In this document: in pieces, positions 9,434 to 20,404 of the stretch
Numbering within the stretch: the first letter of the stretch is position 1
How the letters are laid out: every line of letters begins with the position of its first letter
Assembly: GCF_027942865.1 (NCBI RefSeq)
Contig: NC_134524.1
Coordinates: forward strand, 24,091,036-24,155,035
Direction of reading: 5' to 3'
DNA from: Odontesthes bonariensis
Lineage: Eukaryota > Chordata > Actinopteri > Atheriniformes > Atherinopsidae
DNA: 64,000 nucleotides
Position numbers and translations under genes: made by a program
The notes under the pieces: model-generated
Databases searched by the model: none
Told to the model about the DNA's origin: nothing
Seen by the model: only the letters and a program-made list of their open reading frames with translations

Positions 9434-11368
9434 CAGTGGTGTAGTCTACCTTTTTGAGGTGGGTATACTGTATAGTTGGCCAGTCATTGGCCCGTGGTAC
9501 CAAACTAGGGGTCGGGACTCGGGACCCCTCGGAACCAATAGTAGCCCCTTAATGCACGCCGTACCTCCAGTGGCGCGCTGTAATAGTCATTGAAAAGTAA
9601 TAAGTACCATAGTACTACAATACTATGACATAACACAGTTCAGATGAAAAGTCCTCTAAAAGCTATGACAAAAAATAGGCCAATGAAAAGTTTCATTTTT
9701 AAGCATTTTCATCTATGACAATCAAAAATGTTACTATCAAGTAGGCCTACAGCAAGTCAAGCCCAAACAAAATGAAATGAACTGATTTTTAAATGTAGGC
9801 CTATAGAAATATAGCCTGTTTTGTAAACTCATCACATGCACTAAAGGTTTTTGCATCTGACATTATATCGCAGTAACAGTGTAGTAGATCATGTAATTAC
9901 CATTGCCTAAGTACAGATACATCTCCCCATCCAAGCATACCATGGAGATAGCATGGTTCTAACTAGTAAATAAAGTTTAGTTTATGATAGATAAATTACT
10001 TAATCCAGACAGCCACTGTACATATCATCATGTAGACCATAAACAGACAGGTATGGCGATTAGGAGTTTTTCCCAAAGAAGAACCCCAGATAAACAAACG
10101 TCAAGAATTTTAAACTAAGTAAGCAAACGTGGATAAGAGTAGCTAGCTTGCTAGTATTGAGAGAAGAACGAAAGCTAGACTACAGCATGACTAGCCTGTG
10201 TTATTGCCGTGTTATGTCCACAAATTAAACAACCTAGAAGGGTAACTTGGTAGCAATACTAGTCTCATAAAAAGCGTGAATTATGTTTTTGACTCAACTT
10301 AACTTACTTTCGGAAACGTCAGGTCGGGCAACCTTATTAAAAAAGTTCCTAAGGTCTTGCTGTCCCTTGCGCCTGGCCATGATCCTTGTCGTCCCCAACT
10401 AAAAACCTGGAACGCTGCTGCTTTGTTTAACCTGGCAGCTCGCGGTCGGCTACCTAGCGAAATTCACTGGCATGTTTTCATCACGCGTTGAGGCTTTTCA
10501 AATAATAATGATCATCATCATAATAATAATATATTGTGACGACCCAGAATGAGGGTAAAAGCACACGGACTGGCTTGTTTCCTCCTCTCCCTGTCAATCA
10601 CTGGACCGCAGGTCATGTCACTCAGGTGTGGGCTGGTGATTGGGGGAGAGGAGTGGGCGTGGGCCAGTCTGTGTGCAGGTCTGGTGCTCTCCTGGGGCTG
10701 GTTGCGGAGCAGGACTGAGAGTCACCCGTGTTCTGTGATTGTACTGCTTGTAATAACTTAATAAAGAGCCGTTCGGCAACCGCCGGTCTCAGAGCCTCCG
10801 TGAAGTCATTACAATATGTTCACGAAAGTTAGACAACGTGTTAATAAATCACTACCATACCTGTCAACAGCCATGGAAAAGTGTGCCCTGGAAATGCAAA
10901 CTCTCGGGTTGAGATGATGAGATGATAATTCCATAATCCGATCAGAATGGTGAGAACATGGAGAACATATCGTATCAGCCCATTCCAGATGTACAATGAC
11001 TTTTCGTAGAAGCCTCGACTTTACAAAGTCCTTTCCTTAGCCACTAAGCACCTATGTACGTACCGCATGATAAATTTTTGTTATGGCTGACAGCGAGACA
11101 TAAAAAACGCGTCTGATTGGTTGGAGATTGACTGACTGCCACAATTTCCGAATGAATGCAATTCTGAAGTGTTGTCGTTGTATTGTTAAATTATAACAAG
11201 GCTTCCATGAAAAGTGGTAGTTGATGAAACGTGGCTGTCCTATTCTAAATATTGAAAAAACAATTTTAGGTGTGTATACTGAGCATTTTAGGTGGGTATA
11301 CGGAAATCCCCCCAAAACAGAGGTGGGTGTACGCCGTATACCTGCGTTCAACGTAGACTACACCACTG
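9434..11368. mobile_element. hAT-type element, 1.94 kb, containing a solo LTR
   Basis: Termini CAGTGGTGTAGTCTAC (9434-9449) and GTAGACTACACCACTG (11353-11368) are perfect inverted repeats. A perfect 8-bp duplication GGTCCAGG flanks them (9426-9433 and 11369-11376). A second inward block, GGTGGGTATAC near 9458, recurs near 11290. No transposase frame is seen. A solo LTR lies inside at 10535-10813. The element interrupts a minus-strand coding fragment. Confidence 0.93.
10535..10813 (+). mobile_element. Solo LTR, 279 bp
   Basis: The block begins TGTGACGACCC and ends GTCATTACA, so it has the TG...CA ends of an LTR, and it is flanked by ATAT (10531-10534 and 10814-10817). An AATAAA polyadenylation signal lies near 10760, inside the 3' part, which sets the + orientation. 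A 4-bp duplication suits a Gypsy/Copia-type integrase, but ATAT in an AT-rich flank is weak evidence. No internal retroviral sequence adjoins it. Confidence 0.6.
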
Positions 11369-11666
11369 GGTCCAGGTCTCTGTGCCATTCTGCTGCAGGG
11401 AGCTCGTAAGGATCAATATTTTGGATGCTGGACAGTTTCTCCAAATACCGCTGCTTTGCGCTTGTAATAAGCTTGTCCCTGTAAGGTCCCTTTTCTTTCG
11501 CCTTATCTCTCTCCATTGCTTTGCTTTCTTTCTTTCTTTTGTATTCGTCTCTGCCCTGCCGAAATAACAAATGCGGGAAGATATCCGTTAAGTTAATAGA
11601 TTCTTCTACCAACATGGTCGACCGGCCAACCGGAGTCACGGAGTCATGGAGACTCCTTATTCTCAA

Positions 11667-12187
11667 TTAAAGGCAGGGTAGGGGATCTTTTTCTGGAACA
11701 TTTTTTTACATATTGCTTGAAATACTCTTCACACCCCCATTGCAACCAATTAATTAAAAGTTTTGACACAAATTTGAAAAGTTTTAGTGGCCTCTAGAAC
11801 GTACAATCTAGGAAAAACAGTACTGATGCCGTCTATCAAACTGCAATCTGCTCCTCCCTCCCCCTCCCCCTCCTTCCCCCTCCTTCCCCCTGTGTGCCTA
11901 CCCTGCTCCGTGAACGAAGCTTGGCAGGAAGCTAAACTAGAGCCAGCTTGGCTAGCACCTAGCATTATTAAACGTATAGTTAGCATAAACTAAATACTAA
12001 ATACGGCAACGATCGATGCTTGCTGTCAGAACAGCGCTCGTGCACCTTCGTGCTTGTGCGCGTTCATGTACTCTAGAGGCGTGCCTTTGGGGGGAAAGTG
12101 AAGAAAGGGTTGGGACTTTTTACCGGTGTATTTTCAAAATGCAGCTTCGCTCGACTCAAAATCCAGGATCTCCTACTCTACCTTTAA
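11667..12187. mobile_element. TTAA-flanked MITE
   Basis: TTAA (11667-11670) is followed by AGGCAGGGTAGGGGATC. The right end reads GATCTCCTACTCTACCT and then TTAA (12184-12187). The inverted repeats match over about 17 bp with three differences. TTAA duplications occur with piggyBac and Kolobok elements. The interior holds a CCCTCC-rich tract near 11850 and no transposase. Confidence 0.8.
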
Positions 12188-13333
12188 GGGGACCATTTCT
12201 AAGCATTCTAGGGGCGCTATAGAGTCAATGAGCGACTCCCAAAAATATAAAGTTTAGATTCTTTCATGTCGTCGACTGGCAGGTGGCGCTCGCAAAATTT
12301 CCTGAGTTTTCGCATACCTTTTGCAAAGAATAAGAATAATGGAGAATAATAATAATAAACCTTACAGATACAATAGGGTCCTTGCAGTTTCACTGCCCGG
12401 TCCCTAAAAACTGCAGCTTTAGTGGGAAATGTAACAGGATGGTCAAAAAGTGCCCCAAAAGGTTAGAAAAGAGGAAGAAAAGGGCCCCGAAGTATGTTTC
12501 ACACTCAGCTAAAAGGATAAAGCTCCATTTTATTTGGCCATCTGGCCGGCTTATTGAAATCTATAGCTGAGTTTGTGTTTCTGGGATGGTTTAACGCTTT
12601 AACGGTTAGCATTAGCTTTGGCATTAGCAGGCCGGGCTAACTGTGAATAGCAGCCAGGTTATCTGAACTTTTTACTCTCTGCTGCATGTTCTGACTGCCC
12701 GTGTCCAGCAGCAGGAATCAAACCAGTGACACAGAGCACTTTGAAGACATTTCTGCTAACGTCTGACCGCTAAATTCATTCTTTTCTAGACTCACCTGCA
12801 TGCAGCTTTCTGTTGATATGCTACCAGATGTTCCGAGATGAGCCGAGGCTTCGCAGTGTGTGTCGGGTAATGGACCGTTTCTCAATGTGCGTATTTGTCT
12901 GTAGTGATGTTTCCAACAGGGTCTTGACTCTGAAGCGCGTGTCCAGTAACTTCGGATGTATTTTGTGAAACTCGTACCGAGGCGCGTGTCGAAGACTATG
13001 TGGTGACGTCAGAGGCCTTTCGAACCGGTCGTACCATGTGACCGGTTTAGGAGGAGTTTTTTTCAGTAAAATGTATTGTTCTATGTAAATGTACAAAAAG
13101 CATGGCATACAAAACATTGTACAGATATCTGTAGTGTTGAGCTGACTGTAGAAATATCAACATAATCAACATGTTATTCTGTGTGTGATTAAGTTGAAAA
13201 ATGAAGAAATAATACATTATACATATAAGATAAAACACACTATACAGAAACTATATATCAGAAAAAAATATAACTATATCTACATATATCTCAGAAGAAA
13301 TTAAAATCTATATGTTTATCTATATATATAAAT
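12188..13333. other. Non-coding stretch with decayed repeats
   Basis: I see no gene here. A block around 12200-12420 (GGGGCGCTATAGAGTCAATG, then TGCAGTTTCACTGCCCGGTC) resembles dispersed fish repeats I cannot name. AT-rich simple sequence occupies 13240-13333. The 12830-13040 part is relatively CpG-rich, with no reading frame of substance. Confidence 0.4.
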
Positions 13334-13345
13334 GTATATATACTA

Positions 13346-13714
13346 TCCATTATCTATACCGCTGAATCCGTCGATCGGGTCGCGGGCGGGCTGGAGCCTA
13401 TCCCAGCAGTCAAGAGGTGAGAGATGGGGTACACCCTGGACAGGCTGCCAGTCTATTGCAGGGCCACATAGAGACAAACGAGACAAACAACCATGCACGC
13501 TCACACTCACTCCTAAGGACAATTTAGAGATGCCAATCAACCTAACATGCATGATTTTTTGGACAGTGGGAGGAAGCCGGAGTACCCGGAGAGAACCCAC
13601 GCATACACGGGGAGAACATGCAAACTCCGCACAGAAAGGCCCCAGCTGGGTGTTGAACATGGAACCTTCTTGCTGTGAGGTGACGGTGCTAACCACCACA
13701 CCACCGTGCAGCCC
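13346..13714 (+). repeat. Retroposed LINE 3'-end repeat with 12-bp target duplication
   Basis: This is the common fish dispersed repeat containing GGCTGGAGCCTATCCCAGC, a block GTACACCCTGGACAGG, and GGAGAACATGCAAACTCC. It is flanked by a perfect 12-bp duplication GTATATATACTA (13334-13345 and 13715-13726). A duplication of this length indicates LINE-type target-primed insertion. I regard it as the 3' end of an RTE- or L2-type LINE; the exact family is uncertain. Confidence 0.8.
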
Positions 13715-13726
13715 GTATATATACTA

Positions 13727-14269
13727 ATGGAGTTTATATTTAATTACTCTGAAGATATGATAAATAAATATATCCATGATACCCCATAGTGATGCTGACA
13801 TGATTCTGTTGGACTTAAATGATGCACTAACTGAAGGTTAATCTGACTGATGAAAGTATCTTGGGAACAAAGACGGAACAGGATGAGACCAAGAGGCTTC
13901 AGCTGAAGATGGTGTCATAAGTCTCCCACTAAGAATCTCTGGGGAAAACAGTGAGAACAATAAATATGTTGTTCCACCGTCCTGTCCTCACACCACACTG
14001 CTAAGATTCCAATAAATGTGAGTCTGCTGTACTTCCGCTACAATCCAGCAGAGAGTGCTGTGACTAAGAGGAGCTGAATAAGTGGAATCTGTGAGATGCA
14101 GTTTTATCTAAGAAGCAGATGATGTTCTGGTAGAAGAGACATTTCCATCTTACTAACATGGCTGCGGGTGATAAAGTCAGAGGGTGGGACATGGTGGAAG
14201 ATGGTTGTTCTGGGGACTACCAAGAAGCTGAAGATGTAAAAAATCTACTTTTATGGAGGAGACTAAGAA
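13727..14269. other. Non-coding stretch, nothing recognised
   Basis: There is no convincing gene, terminal repeat or tandem repeat between the LINE tail and the hAT remnant. Base composition is ordinary. Confidence 0.4.
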
Positions 14270-15295
14270 CAGGGCTCTCAAGTCTCACGCAATGAGCGTG
14301 AGACACACGCATTTCAACAAGTTCACACGCTCACACGCCACACATGCCATTTCTCACGCTGAGAAATGATCAACTTCGTCGCACAGAAATTCTAATGGCC
14401 GATACTATAAACGAGTCAATGGCAGGTTCGCTCGTACAGCTCAGAACTATAGCTCTGGTACAGCTGTCTTGATTTAGCAACCCATCGGAAAATCACAAAA
14501 CAGAATTTCTCAGCCAATCAGAAAACAGAATTTCTTGTTGCCGGGTTAGGTCTGAAATAGCTTTAAGCTGCAAGCACGCGTTCCATGAATGCACAGCGGA
14601 CATTACCTTTATGGTCTGAATGCGTGCAGAAGTTGTAGATGAGCTGGAGGTGGAAGAGAACCGTCAGGATCATCAGCAGGTCATATCTTCATTTATTTTA
14701 ATCTTTTGTTAGTTACTATAGTTTTCCTACTCCTTGTAAAAGACCAATACCTGCTGATTAAAGTGTTCATTGGAGTAGTAGACCTAAATATTCAGCACAC
14801 ACCCTTTGACATGAGCAACTTAATGAAAAATGAAAAATATGTAGGAGTGTAATTAGGCTTCCGTGGTTAATTCTTTTCAAAGGTGACTGGTATGAACAGA
14901 TTCCCAATAAGGCTATCTACAATTGCCAAACTGGTTTTAGTTCTGTCGCACTGAAATGCTGATGCAGAGAGGGTTTTTTCCATGGTGGGGCTCAATAAAA
15001 CCAAGACCAGGAACACTTTGTTTCTGAATGGAACTCTGTCATCCATCATGACTGTGAAAATGGCTGTGCTTTAAAAGGGAGCCCCCAATATCAGTCATCA
15101 AGCATCAAAATCTGCCACAAACACTTACAACAACACTCATAAAATTTTTTAGTTTGTTAAGACTTTGCATACCTAAAACAATTTATTTTAAAATATAGCA
15201 GAATTTAGTGTAAAAGTGAAGATTTGTGATTTTGGTATAAATAAAACAATTGTTCTTTAGCTAGTTTATGGTGATGGAATACTGCAAGGGACGAG
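14270..15295 (+). pseudogene. hAT element remnant with transposase C-terminus
   Basis: The left end CAGGGCTCTCAAGTCTCACGC at 14270 is hAT-like. Near 14955-15013 the + strand reads NADAERVFSMVGLNKTKTRN, the hAT C-terminal dimerisation motif. It is followed by LSSIMTVKM. Upstream transposase domains are missing and the frame is broken. No right terminus is seen; the block ends at a homopolymer tract. Confidence 0.65.
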
Positions 15296-15298
15296 CCC

Positions 15299-15329
<31 letters not shown>

Positions 15330-15334
15330 AAAAA
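15296..15334. repeat. Homopolymer tract C24 followed by A15
   Basis: About 24 C (15296-15319) are followed directly by 15 A (15320-15334). Run lengths in raw assemblies are unreliable for such tracts. Confidence 0.9.
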
Positions 15335-15413
15335 CGAAAGAAACACCCCCCCCGCGCACACTGCCCGGCCCCTGACCCGCCCGAATCTCACTCCAAGCAG
15401 CTGAAGATGTAAA

Positions 15414-15600
15414 CAAATCACTTTTTACCACCACACAGGCTTGACACCATCGAAAGCAAATTTGTTCATCTTGGTGTCATCAGATCACAGGACATGGTTC
15501 CAGCAATCCATATCCTTAGTTTGTTTGTCTCTGATGAGACAATGATAAACAAATTTGCTTTCGATGGTGTCAAGCCTGTGTGGTGGTAAAAAGTGATTTG
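15414..15600. repeat. Perfect 53-bp inverted repeat (foldback), 81-bp loop
   Basis: 15414-15466 and 15548-15600 are exact reverse complements over 53 bp, beginning CAAATCACTTTTTACC on the left. The loop is 81 bp. The arms are Tc1-transposase-derived. A transcript through it would form a long perfect hairpin. Confidence 0.95.
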
Positions 15601-16149
15601 TACAAAGAAAAGTGCCCCATGCTTAAAGTCAAGCATAGTAGTGGGAGTGGCATGGTTTGGGGCTGTATGGATGCCATCAACAGTAGGAAGCTGAATTTCA
15701 CCAAAAGAAACATGCTTGTCAACATGTACTGTGACTACTGAAGCAGATCATGATACTCTCCATAGGATTTCAGTCAAATCTCACACACGTCTCTTTTAGC
15801 CTGGTGCAGACTCAAAATGTAAAATTTCAATGTAAGGCAAGGATGAAACGCACAACGATGACCTCCCTTTTAATACCTTTTCATTTCATGACATTTCGGG
15901 CCAACACGGCCCATTCTCAGGGAGTTTAACATAGGGGTGTACTCACTTTTGCACCAGCATAATTTCACAAAAATGGACAAATATGTCATTTAAGTTATAT
16001 TATTGACCTTTCTTTTCTGTTGTAAGCTGAACAGATGTTGTATTAAACTTACTCTATGCACGTTTTGGGAATAACTTGTGTGTGTATTAAAATATTGTTC
16101 AAAATGTTACTTTTCAACAGGGGTGTACTCATTTTCACTGTGCACTGTA
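15414..16149 (+). pseudogene. Tc1/mariner-like transposon remnant
   Basis: The + strand around 15530-15720 reads SDETMINKFAFDGVKPVWW, then KSSGSGMVWGC-like residues, which match the middle of a Tc1-type transposase (DETKIN... and GGGSVMVWGC motifs) with frame breaks. The right end around 16120-16149 reads GGGTGTACTCATTTTCACTG then TGCACTGTA, a typical Tc1 terminus, abutting TA. It cuts the 3' part of the LINE endonuclease frame at 16150. Its left end is rearranged into a foldback. Confidence 0.65.
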
Positions 16150-17459
16150 CATATCAATGTCAGCCCTAGACAATTTTGACCATTCTATTTTACCAACATC
16201 AGTGTTGTTATCCACAGGCAGCAACACAGGCAGACTGCCTGTGTTCAACAATATAAGAAAGGGTATGTGGTCTGCAGTGGCCATATCATAATCTATTTTT
16301 ATATCATTGATGGAGGGGTGAGCATCCACAGTAGAAAGGCAGTGGTCTAACCAGGAAGTGGAATGCCAGGCCTCACTTATATATGTATAGCTATTTTTTG
16401 GTAAAAGTATTTTACTAGATAAAATCAGCCCATTGTCAGAACAAAACTGGTTTAGATGATTACCAAACAAGGAATTGACATCAGTTACATCAGCATTCAA
16501 GTCCCCAACAACATAAATAGACGTGGTAGGATTGTCCTGTATAAATGCCATGATAAACGCCAGTCTACTGAGGTACTCGTCCTCATTTTATATACATTTG
16601 TAGGGCGTGTACACATTCACAATTATTATCCTCCTATCATTACAACACAGTTCAATTGCAATAGCACAGTCAACTCCCAACCGTATGACATTAACTCCTT
16701 GGTCATATTTTTTATTCCACATCGTGGCTACACCCCCTGGAATCCTCCCCCTTTTTACACATTCTTCCATATTACTACAATATTACTGGGCATGTATTGT
16801 TGTAATGTTTTAAATACTTGAACGCAGTTTTTCTAGAGAAGATAATTGTTTTGTATATGTGATTATCGTCCATTGACTCTTTTGGGCTTTCACATGCACG
16901 AGCGTACAACTAAACGGTGAGTTACATGCTGTTTATAAAGTTGTTTTGTAACGTTCCCATGCCAGTAATGTGAGAACCATGCATATGGTTTTGATGGTAA
17001 GGCTTGTGACTTTATTGTCGGATAGTTTATAAAGTGGTGTGACGTTTCTGCAGTGTGCAAGTTGTTGTTTTACATGGAAGGGTTAGCGCTCGCCCCTTAG
17101 CCACCACGTATTAGCCTCGCATGACAGGCTGAGCGAACAGCGCTATCTCCATACAGGGAGCGCAGATTTGCACCTGTCTGTGTTCTACTATCAGTATTTG
17201 ACAACCTCTAGCAGTGGAAATGCGGTTCAAATGCCCCGGAGTTCCCCTTTAAGTCTGTAGTTGATTCGCCTACCCCGTGAAAGTCTTCATGTATGGAGTT
17301 AAGACCTTCCAGATCCTGCTTAGCCAGGAACGTCTCCTGAACACATAAAATGTCGCATCTCTCCAATAGTTTGTCCACAACATATCTGCGTGATTTATCA
17401 GATTCGCTGTGTCCAACACGCAACCCGCGTGCATTATTAGACGCAACACAGATGTTCAT
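16150..17459 (-). pseudogene. LINE ORF2 endonuclease (EEP) region, interrupted
   Basis: The minus-strand frame starts at ATG 17459 (MNICVASNNARGLRV) with CVQETFLAKQDL, the first catalytic motif of an apurinic-like endonuclease. It breaks near 17240. It resumes at about 16775 with GRIPGGVATMWNKKYD, IIIVNVYTPY, VVGDLNADV, SWLDHCLS and TADHIPF, which are the remaining endonuclease motifs. A roughly 470-bp unidentified insertion lies at 16775-17240. The frame is cut at 16150 by the Tc1-like element, and the reverse transcriptase is absent. Confidence 0.75.
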
Positions 17460-17485
17460 ATTAGTTTGTAGATCCTACTGCACAT

Positions 17486-18729
17486 CTATGCAGCCATATT
17501 CTCACGTTGAGCAGGTGTGCCATGACATTTCAGCTCACTGCCCCCCTCTTCACTAAGGACCCTTGGTCCACGAGCTTCATAAAATCGGCGCACATAAATC
17601 CCAGCGGGCCACAGTTTTGGTTCATACATGTCCGCAACATCAATACATTCAGCAGTAATGTGGAATGAGCCATACCTGCTGCGGGCCGACTCAATCTTCC
17701 GACACGTCACTGTTTCATTCTCCAGTTTCTCAGAAAGATAAACACGCAGAATGTCAGCATCCAAGCTAGGAGCAAACTTAGTGGCAAAGACATTCACCAA
17801 CTTTGTTATCACTACTCCAATGTTGCTCTCCGTAGCAGTGCCAATAATCCCACTATTCCTCTGCTCGCGTTTCACCTGAGCTTGCCTGTTTTGAGATCTC
17901 TGTGGCCCAGTGGCTTTCAAAGGCCCCCCCCTTCTTGAGACCTTTTTTCACCACATCGGTCCACGGTGGTGGCAGCTGTTGTAGCTGTGGTGAAGTTGCT
18001 GCTACATCCACGCGATCATGCTGATGAGCGGTGCCCTCCGGTTCCTTTATCCCTTCGCGCGAGGTGCCAGCGATCCCCGTATCCAGCCCAGGGAGACGCA
18101 TCTTCCCAGCAGCGGGAGTTGCTGATGATTCCTCCTGGCGACCAGGGCCTGCTGGTCTCCGTGTCCCCTCTCCTTTGGTGCAGTCAGTCCCAGAGTCGTA
18201 GCCCGGCGTGCGGCAGTTCTCCACTACTGTTACTCGGCGGTCTATGGCTGTAGCAATTGACCCCAAGCTTTCGCTTACTTCAGCCTGCGTTTCCAATGCC
18301 TTTCTCAGGCCAGATACTTCTTGGCTGAGCCGCTCGACTCGGCTGAGCAGCGCCGAGGCGTCCATATTGCCAAACCCGATAGGTGGAAGTTCATCCAGAT
18401 AATGTGACACAAAACGCGGAATGTCTCCCCCGCATTCATTTAGAACCCGCATGCAGGCTTTAATATTATTTACGTCCTTCTGCGGCCCTTTGTGCGCAAC
18501 ACAGCGCAATGAGGTATTCGGGCAAACATCAAACAGAAGTCGCTTGGACTCCTCGATCCATTCGGATGAAAAGTTTGTTGTTGTCAACAAGACAATTTCA
18601 TCATGGCTTAATGGCTTAATTTAAGAGTTCATCTTCTACAATCACCTTCCCATCATCAGTTTTGTAGATTGCAGGTTTTACGCGAGGACAAACACAGCCT
18701 CCACTTGCTGCACCTGCGTTCGCCGCCAT
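17486..18729 (-). pseudogene. LINE ORF1 (with frameshifts)
   Basis: ATG at 18729 starts MAANAGAASGGCVCPRVKP. A 1-nt shift near 18613 leads into KPLSHDEIVLLTTTNFSSEW, and another shift near 17915 leads into the C-terminal block GTATESNIGVVITKLVNVF and FYEARGPR, ending near 17486. It is immediately upstream of the endonuclease frame on the same strand, which is the LINE ORF1-ORF2 order. Residues around 130-200 (ALLSRVERLSQEVSGLRKAL) look coiled-coil. Clade uncertain (L2/CR1/I-like). Confidence 0.65.
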
Positions 18730-18739
18730 GTGTAATCAA

Positions 18740-19588
18740 TCAATTGTATCAATGAATTGATAGAAGTGTGCAGCCAAAACATGTGATTTGATGTGTTTAA
18801 CGTACACAATAAGCCATATTTCATGATTAGATCTTAAAATGGGACTTAATTATGCTCAATATAAATCCTTTAATGACATGAAGAGTTTAAGTTGTGTGAA
18901 GAGGAGTCATAGCATTATTATAAAGACTTGTGGGTGATCCAGGAAAGTATCACAGGAGCAGTAGAAATCCAGTTCTCCTCAGTATCAGTGTATGATTTCT
19001 CAGATTTACACTCAGAAGCCCATTAAAAGACAGTCTGACTGTCCTCTTCAGAAGTGTCTCATGAAAGCTTCATTATTCACTTTCCTTTACATATCCAATA
19101 TTTTCTGTTATCCACGAATCAACAAGGACTGAGCACATGATAAAAAGGTTCTGGAAATGAGAACAGGTTTAGAAACGGAGAGAATCTGAACCTCAGTCTT
19201 TGGGATGATATTGGGGCCCTTTTCCTCAAACAGGATCATTGTCTTAATGTAGTAAAATGATTTAAGTTGATGGTGTTCCACTGACTCAGATGAGATTTAT
19301 GGGATATTGCACACAGTGGGTGTCGGTCTACAGAGTTATTATTACATTTTTTTTCTGAATTTGATCAAAAAGCTACAAATATGTTGAACTGTGACCTTAG
19401 TGGGTCTTTAAAGAAGCATTTTAAAGTTCACAGGGATTTAAATAAAAAGCACAGTAATGAGTTTAATGGAATGTGACTGGATGGTTAAAAACTGTGCAGA
19501 AAGGTTATCAAGAGAAGAAGAAAAGTGGGTGTGGTTTAACACGCTGCACGCCACAGCTGGATCTTATCGTATGTGGTGACAGTTGCAG
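18740..19588 (+). repeat. Intron upstream of exon-2 copy B; duplicated segment
   Basis: The part from 19025 onward matches 7853-8394 on the opposite strand. Only the last 80 bp or so (19490-19588) is also present before exon-2 copy C (38668-38761). 18740-19024 is unique non-coding sequence. The acceptor TTGCAG at 19583-19588 ends it. Confidence 0.7.
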
Positions 19589-19803
19589 AGTCCATCAGTC
19601 GGGCCAGAATGGAGCAGAACCTGGAGCAGAACCAGGAGCAGGAGCTGAAGCAGGAGCTGAAGCAGGAGCCGAAGCAGGAGCCGAAGCAGGAGCCGAACCA
19701 GGAGCAGAACCAGGAGCAGGAGCAGAACCAGGAGCAGAAGGAGGAGCAGAACCCCTCCACCAGGAACAGAGCCGGCTCATCCTCTGGGTCCACCGGGCCA
19801 CAG
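19589..19803 (+). pseudogene. Zinc-finger gene exon 2, copy B (minisatellite exon)
   Basis: Acceptor TTGCAG is followed by 215 nt open in the same phase as copy C and ending CAG before GTCAGT. It encodes ESISRARMEQ, about 12 four-residue units of the types EQNQ, ELKQ, EPKQ and EPNQ, then NPSTRNRAGSSSGSTGPQ. The length differs from copy A by 36 nt and from copy C by 84 nt, both multiples of 12. The next + strand finger exon (25789-26400) has lost its acceptor, so this copy probably belongs to a broken gene; it could still be spliced elsewhere. Confidence 0.6.
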
Positions 19804-19826
19804 GTCAGTGTGGAGGAGGTTTTTAT

Positions 19827-20004
19827 TTCATTTCTTATTTATTTGGTTAGGACTCTGCACATTAATCAACATATCAGCAAAGCATCCATGTAAATATGCC
19901 GGAGTTAGCACAGTTGCTAAATTTCATCCGTTGTCCTCAGGCAGGTATCATAAAAACATACAGACAATACACCATGACAAAAAACTAAAGAACAAACAAA
20001 GATT
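19827..20004 (-). repeat. Rex1-like LINE 3' UTR fragment
   Basis: The reverse complement of the 3' UTR seen at 7430-7650, 5'-truncated. It begins right after the exon-2 donor region and ends at TTAA near 20004. The junction with the exon is identical in all three exon-2 copies. Confidence 0.85.
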
Positions 20005-20404
20005 CACATCAAAGTTAAAGGGATAGTTCGCCTCTTTTGACATGAAGCTGTATGACATCCCATATCAGCAACATCATTTATGAACATCTTCTTACCCCCT
20101 GCTGCGTCCTGTGAGCAGAGTTCCAGCCTCGTTTTGGTGTTGATGAAAGTAGTCCGGCTAGTTTGCTAAGGTCCCGAAAATAAAGCGTTTTGCTTCTCAA
20201 AACAATATGCGTTCCAAAGAGTAATACATTTGCATCACAAAACCCTCCCTCCTATTTTCTCTCCCTTCGTATCACTGCCTGCTGTGTAAACCGTGCAGAC
20301 CGAAGTGCAGCCCGAGCACTCCCCTGCTTCCGAGCAGCAAACACCGTAACAGCTGCAGCTATCGCTAGGTGGCTGTTAGCATTGATATGAAGGGAGGCAA
20401 AAAT
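20005..20404. repeat. Unclassified repeat shared with 39264-39720
   Basis: It starts AGGGATAGTTCGCCTC next to a TTAA. The sequence GACATGAAGCTGTATGACAT is characteristic of a dispersed fish repeat I cannot name. The right boundary abuts the BEL/Pao polymerase frame at 20405. The same junctions on both sides in copy C show it was duplicated with the locus. C has an extra 33 bp near 39508. Confidence 0.6.

Larger units (their letters stand above)
9345..11615 (-). pseudogene. Unidentified coding fragment split by a hAT element
   Basis: On the minus strand a frame starts at ATG 11615 (MLVEESINLTD), passes a lysine/arginine-rich stretch (DEYKRKKESKAMERDKAK) and reaches YELPAAEWHRDLD at 11377. It is then cut by the element at 9434-11368. 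Beyond it, after a small frameshift, the sequence reads IVNYLVFGVSYYTMQEFK and stops at about 9350. This looks like an exon of a protein family widespread in fish genomes, possibly transposon-derived with a YqaJ-type nuclease further on. That identity is only a suggestion. Confidence 0.45.

Noticed and set aside
14225..15413. 16-bp word AGCTGAAGATGTAAA on both sides of the hAT remnant as a target duplication
   Set aside because: It does not abut the hAT terminus at 14270 (about 30 bp away) and the length is wrong for hAT; probably coincidence or an older repeat.
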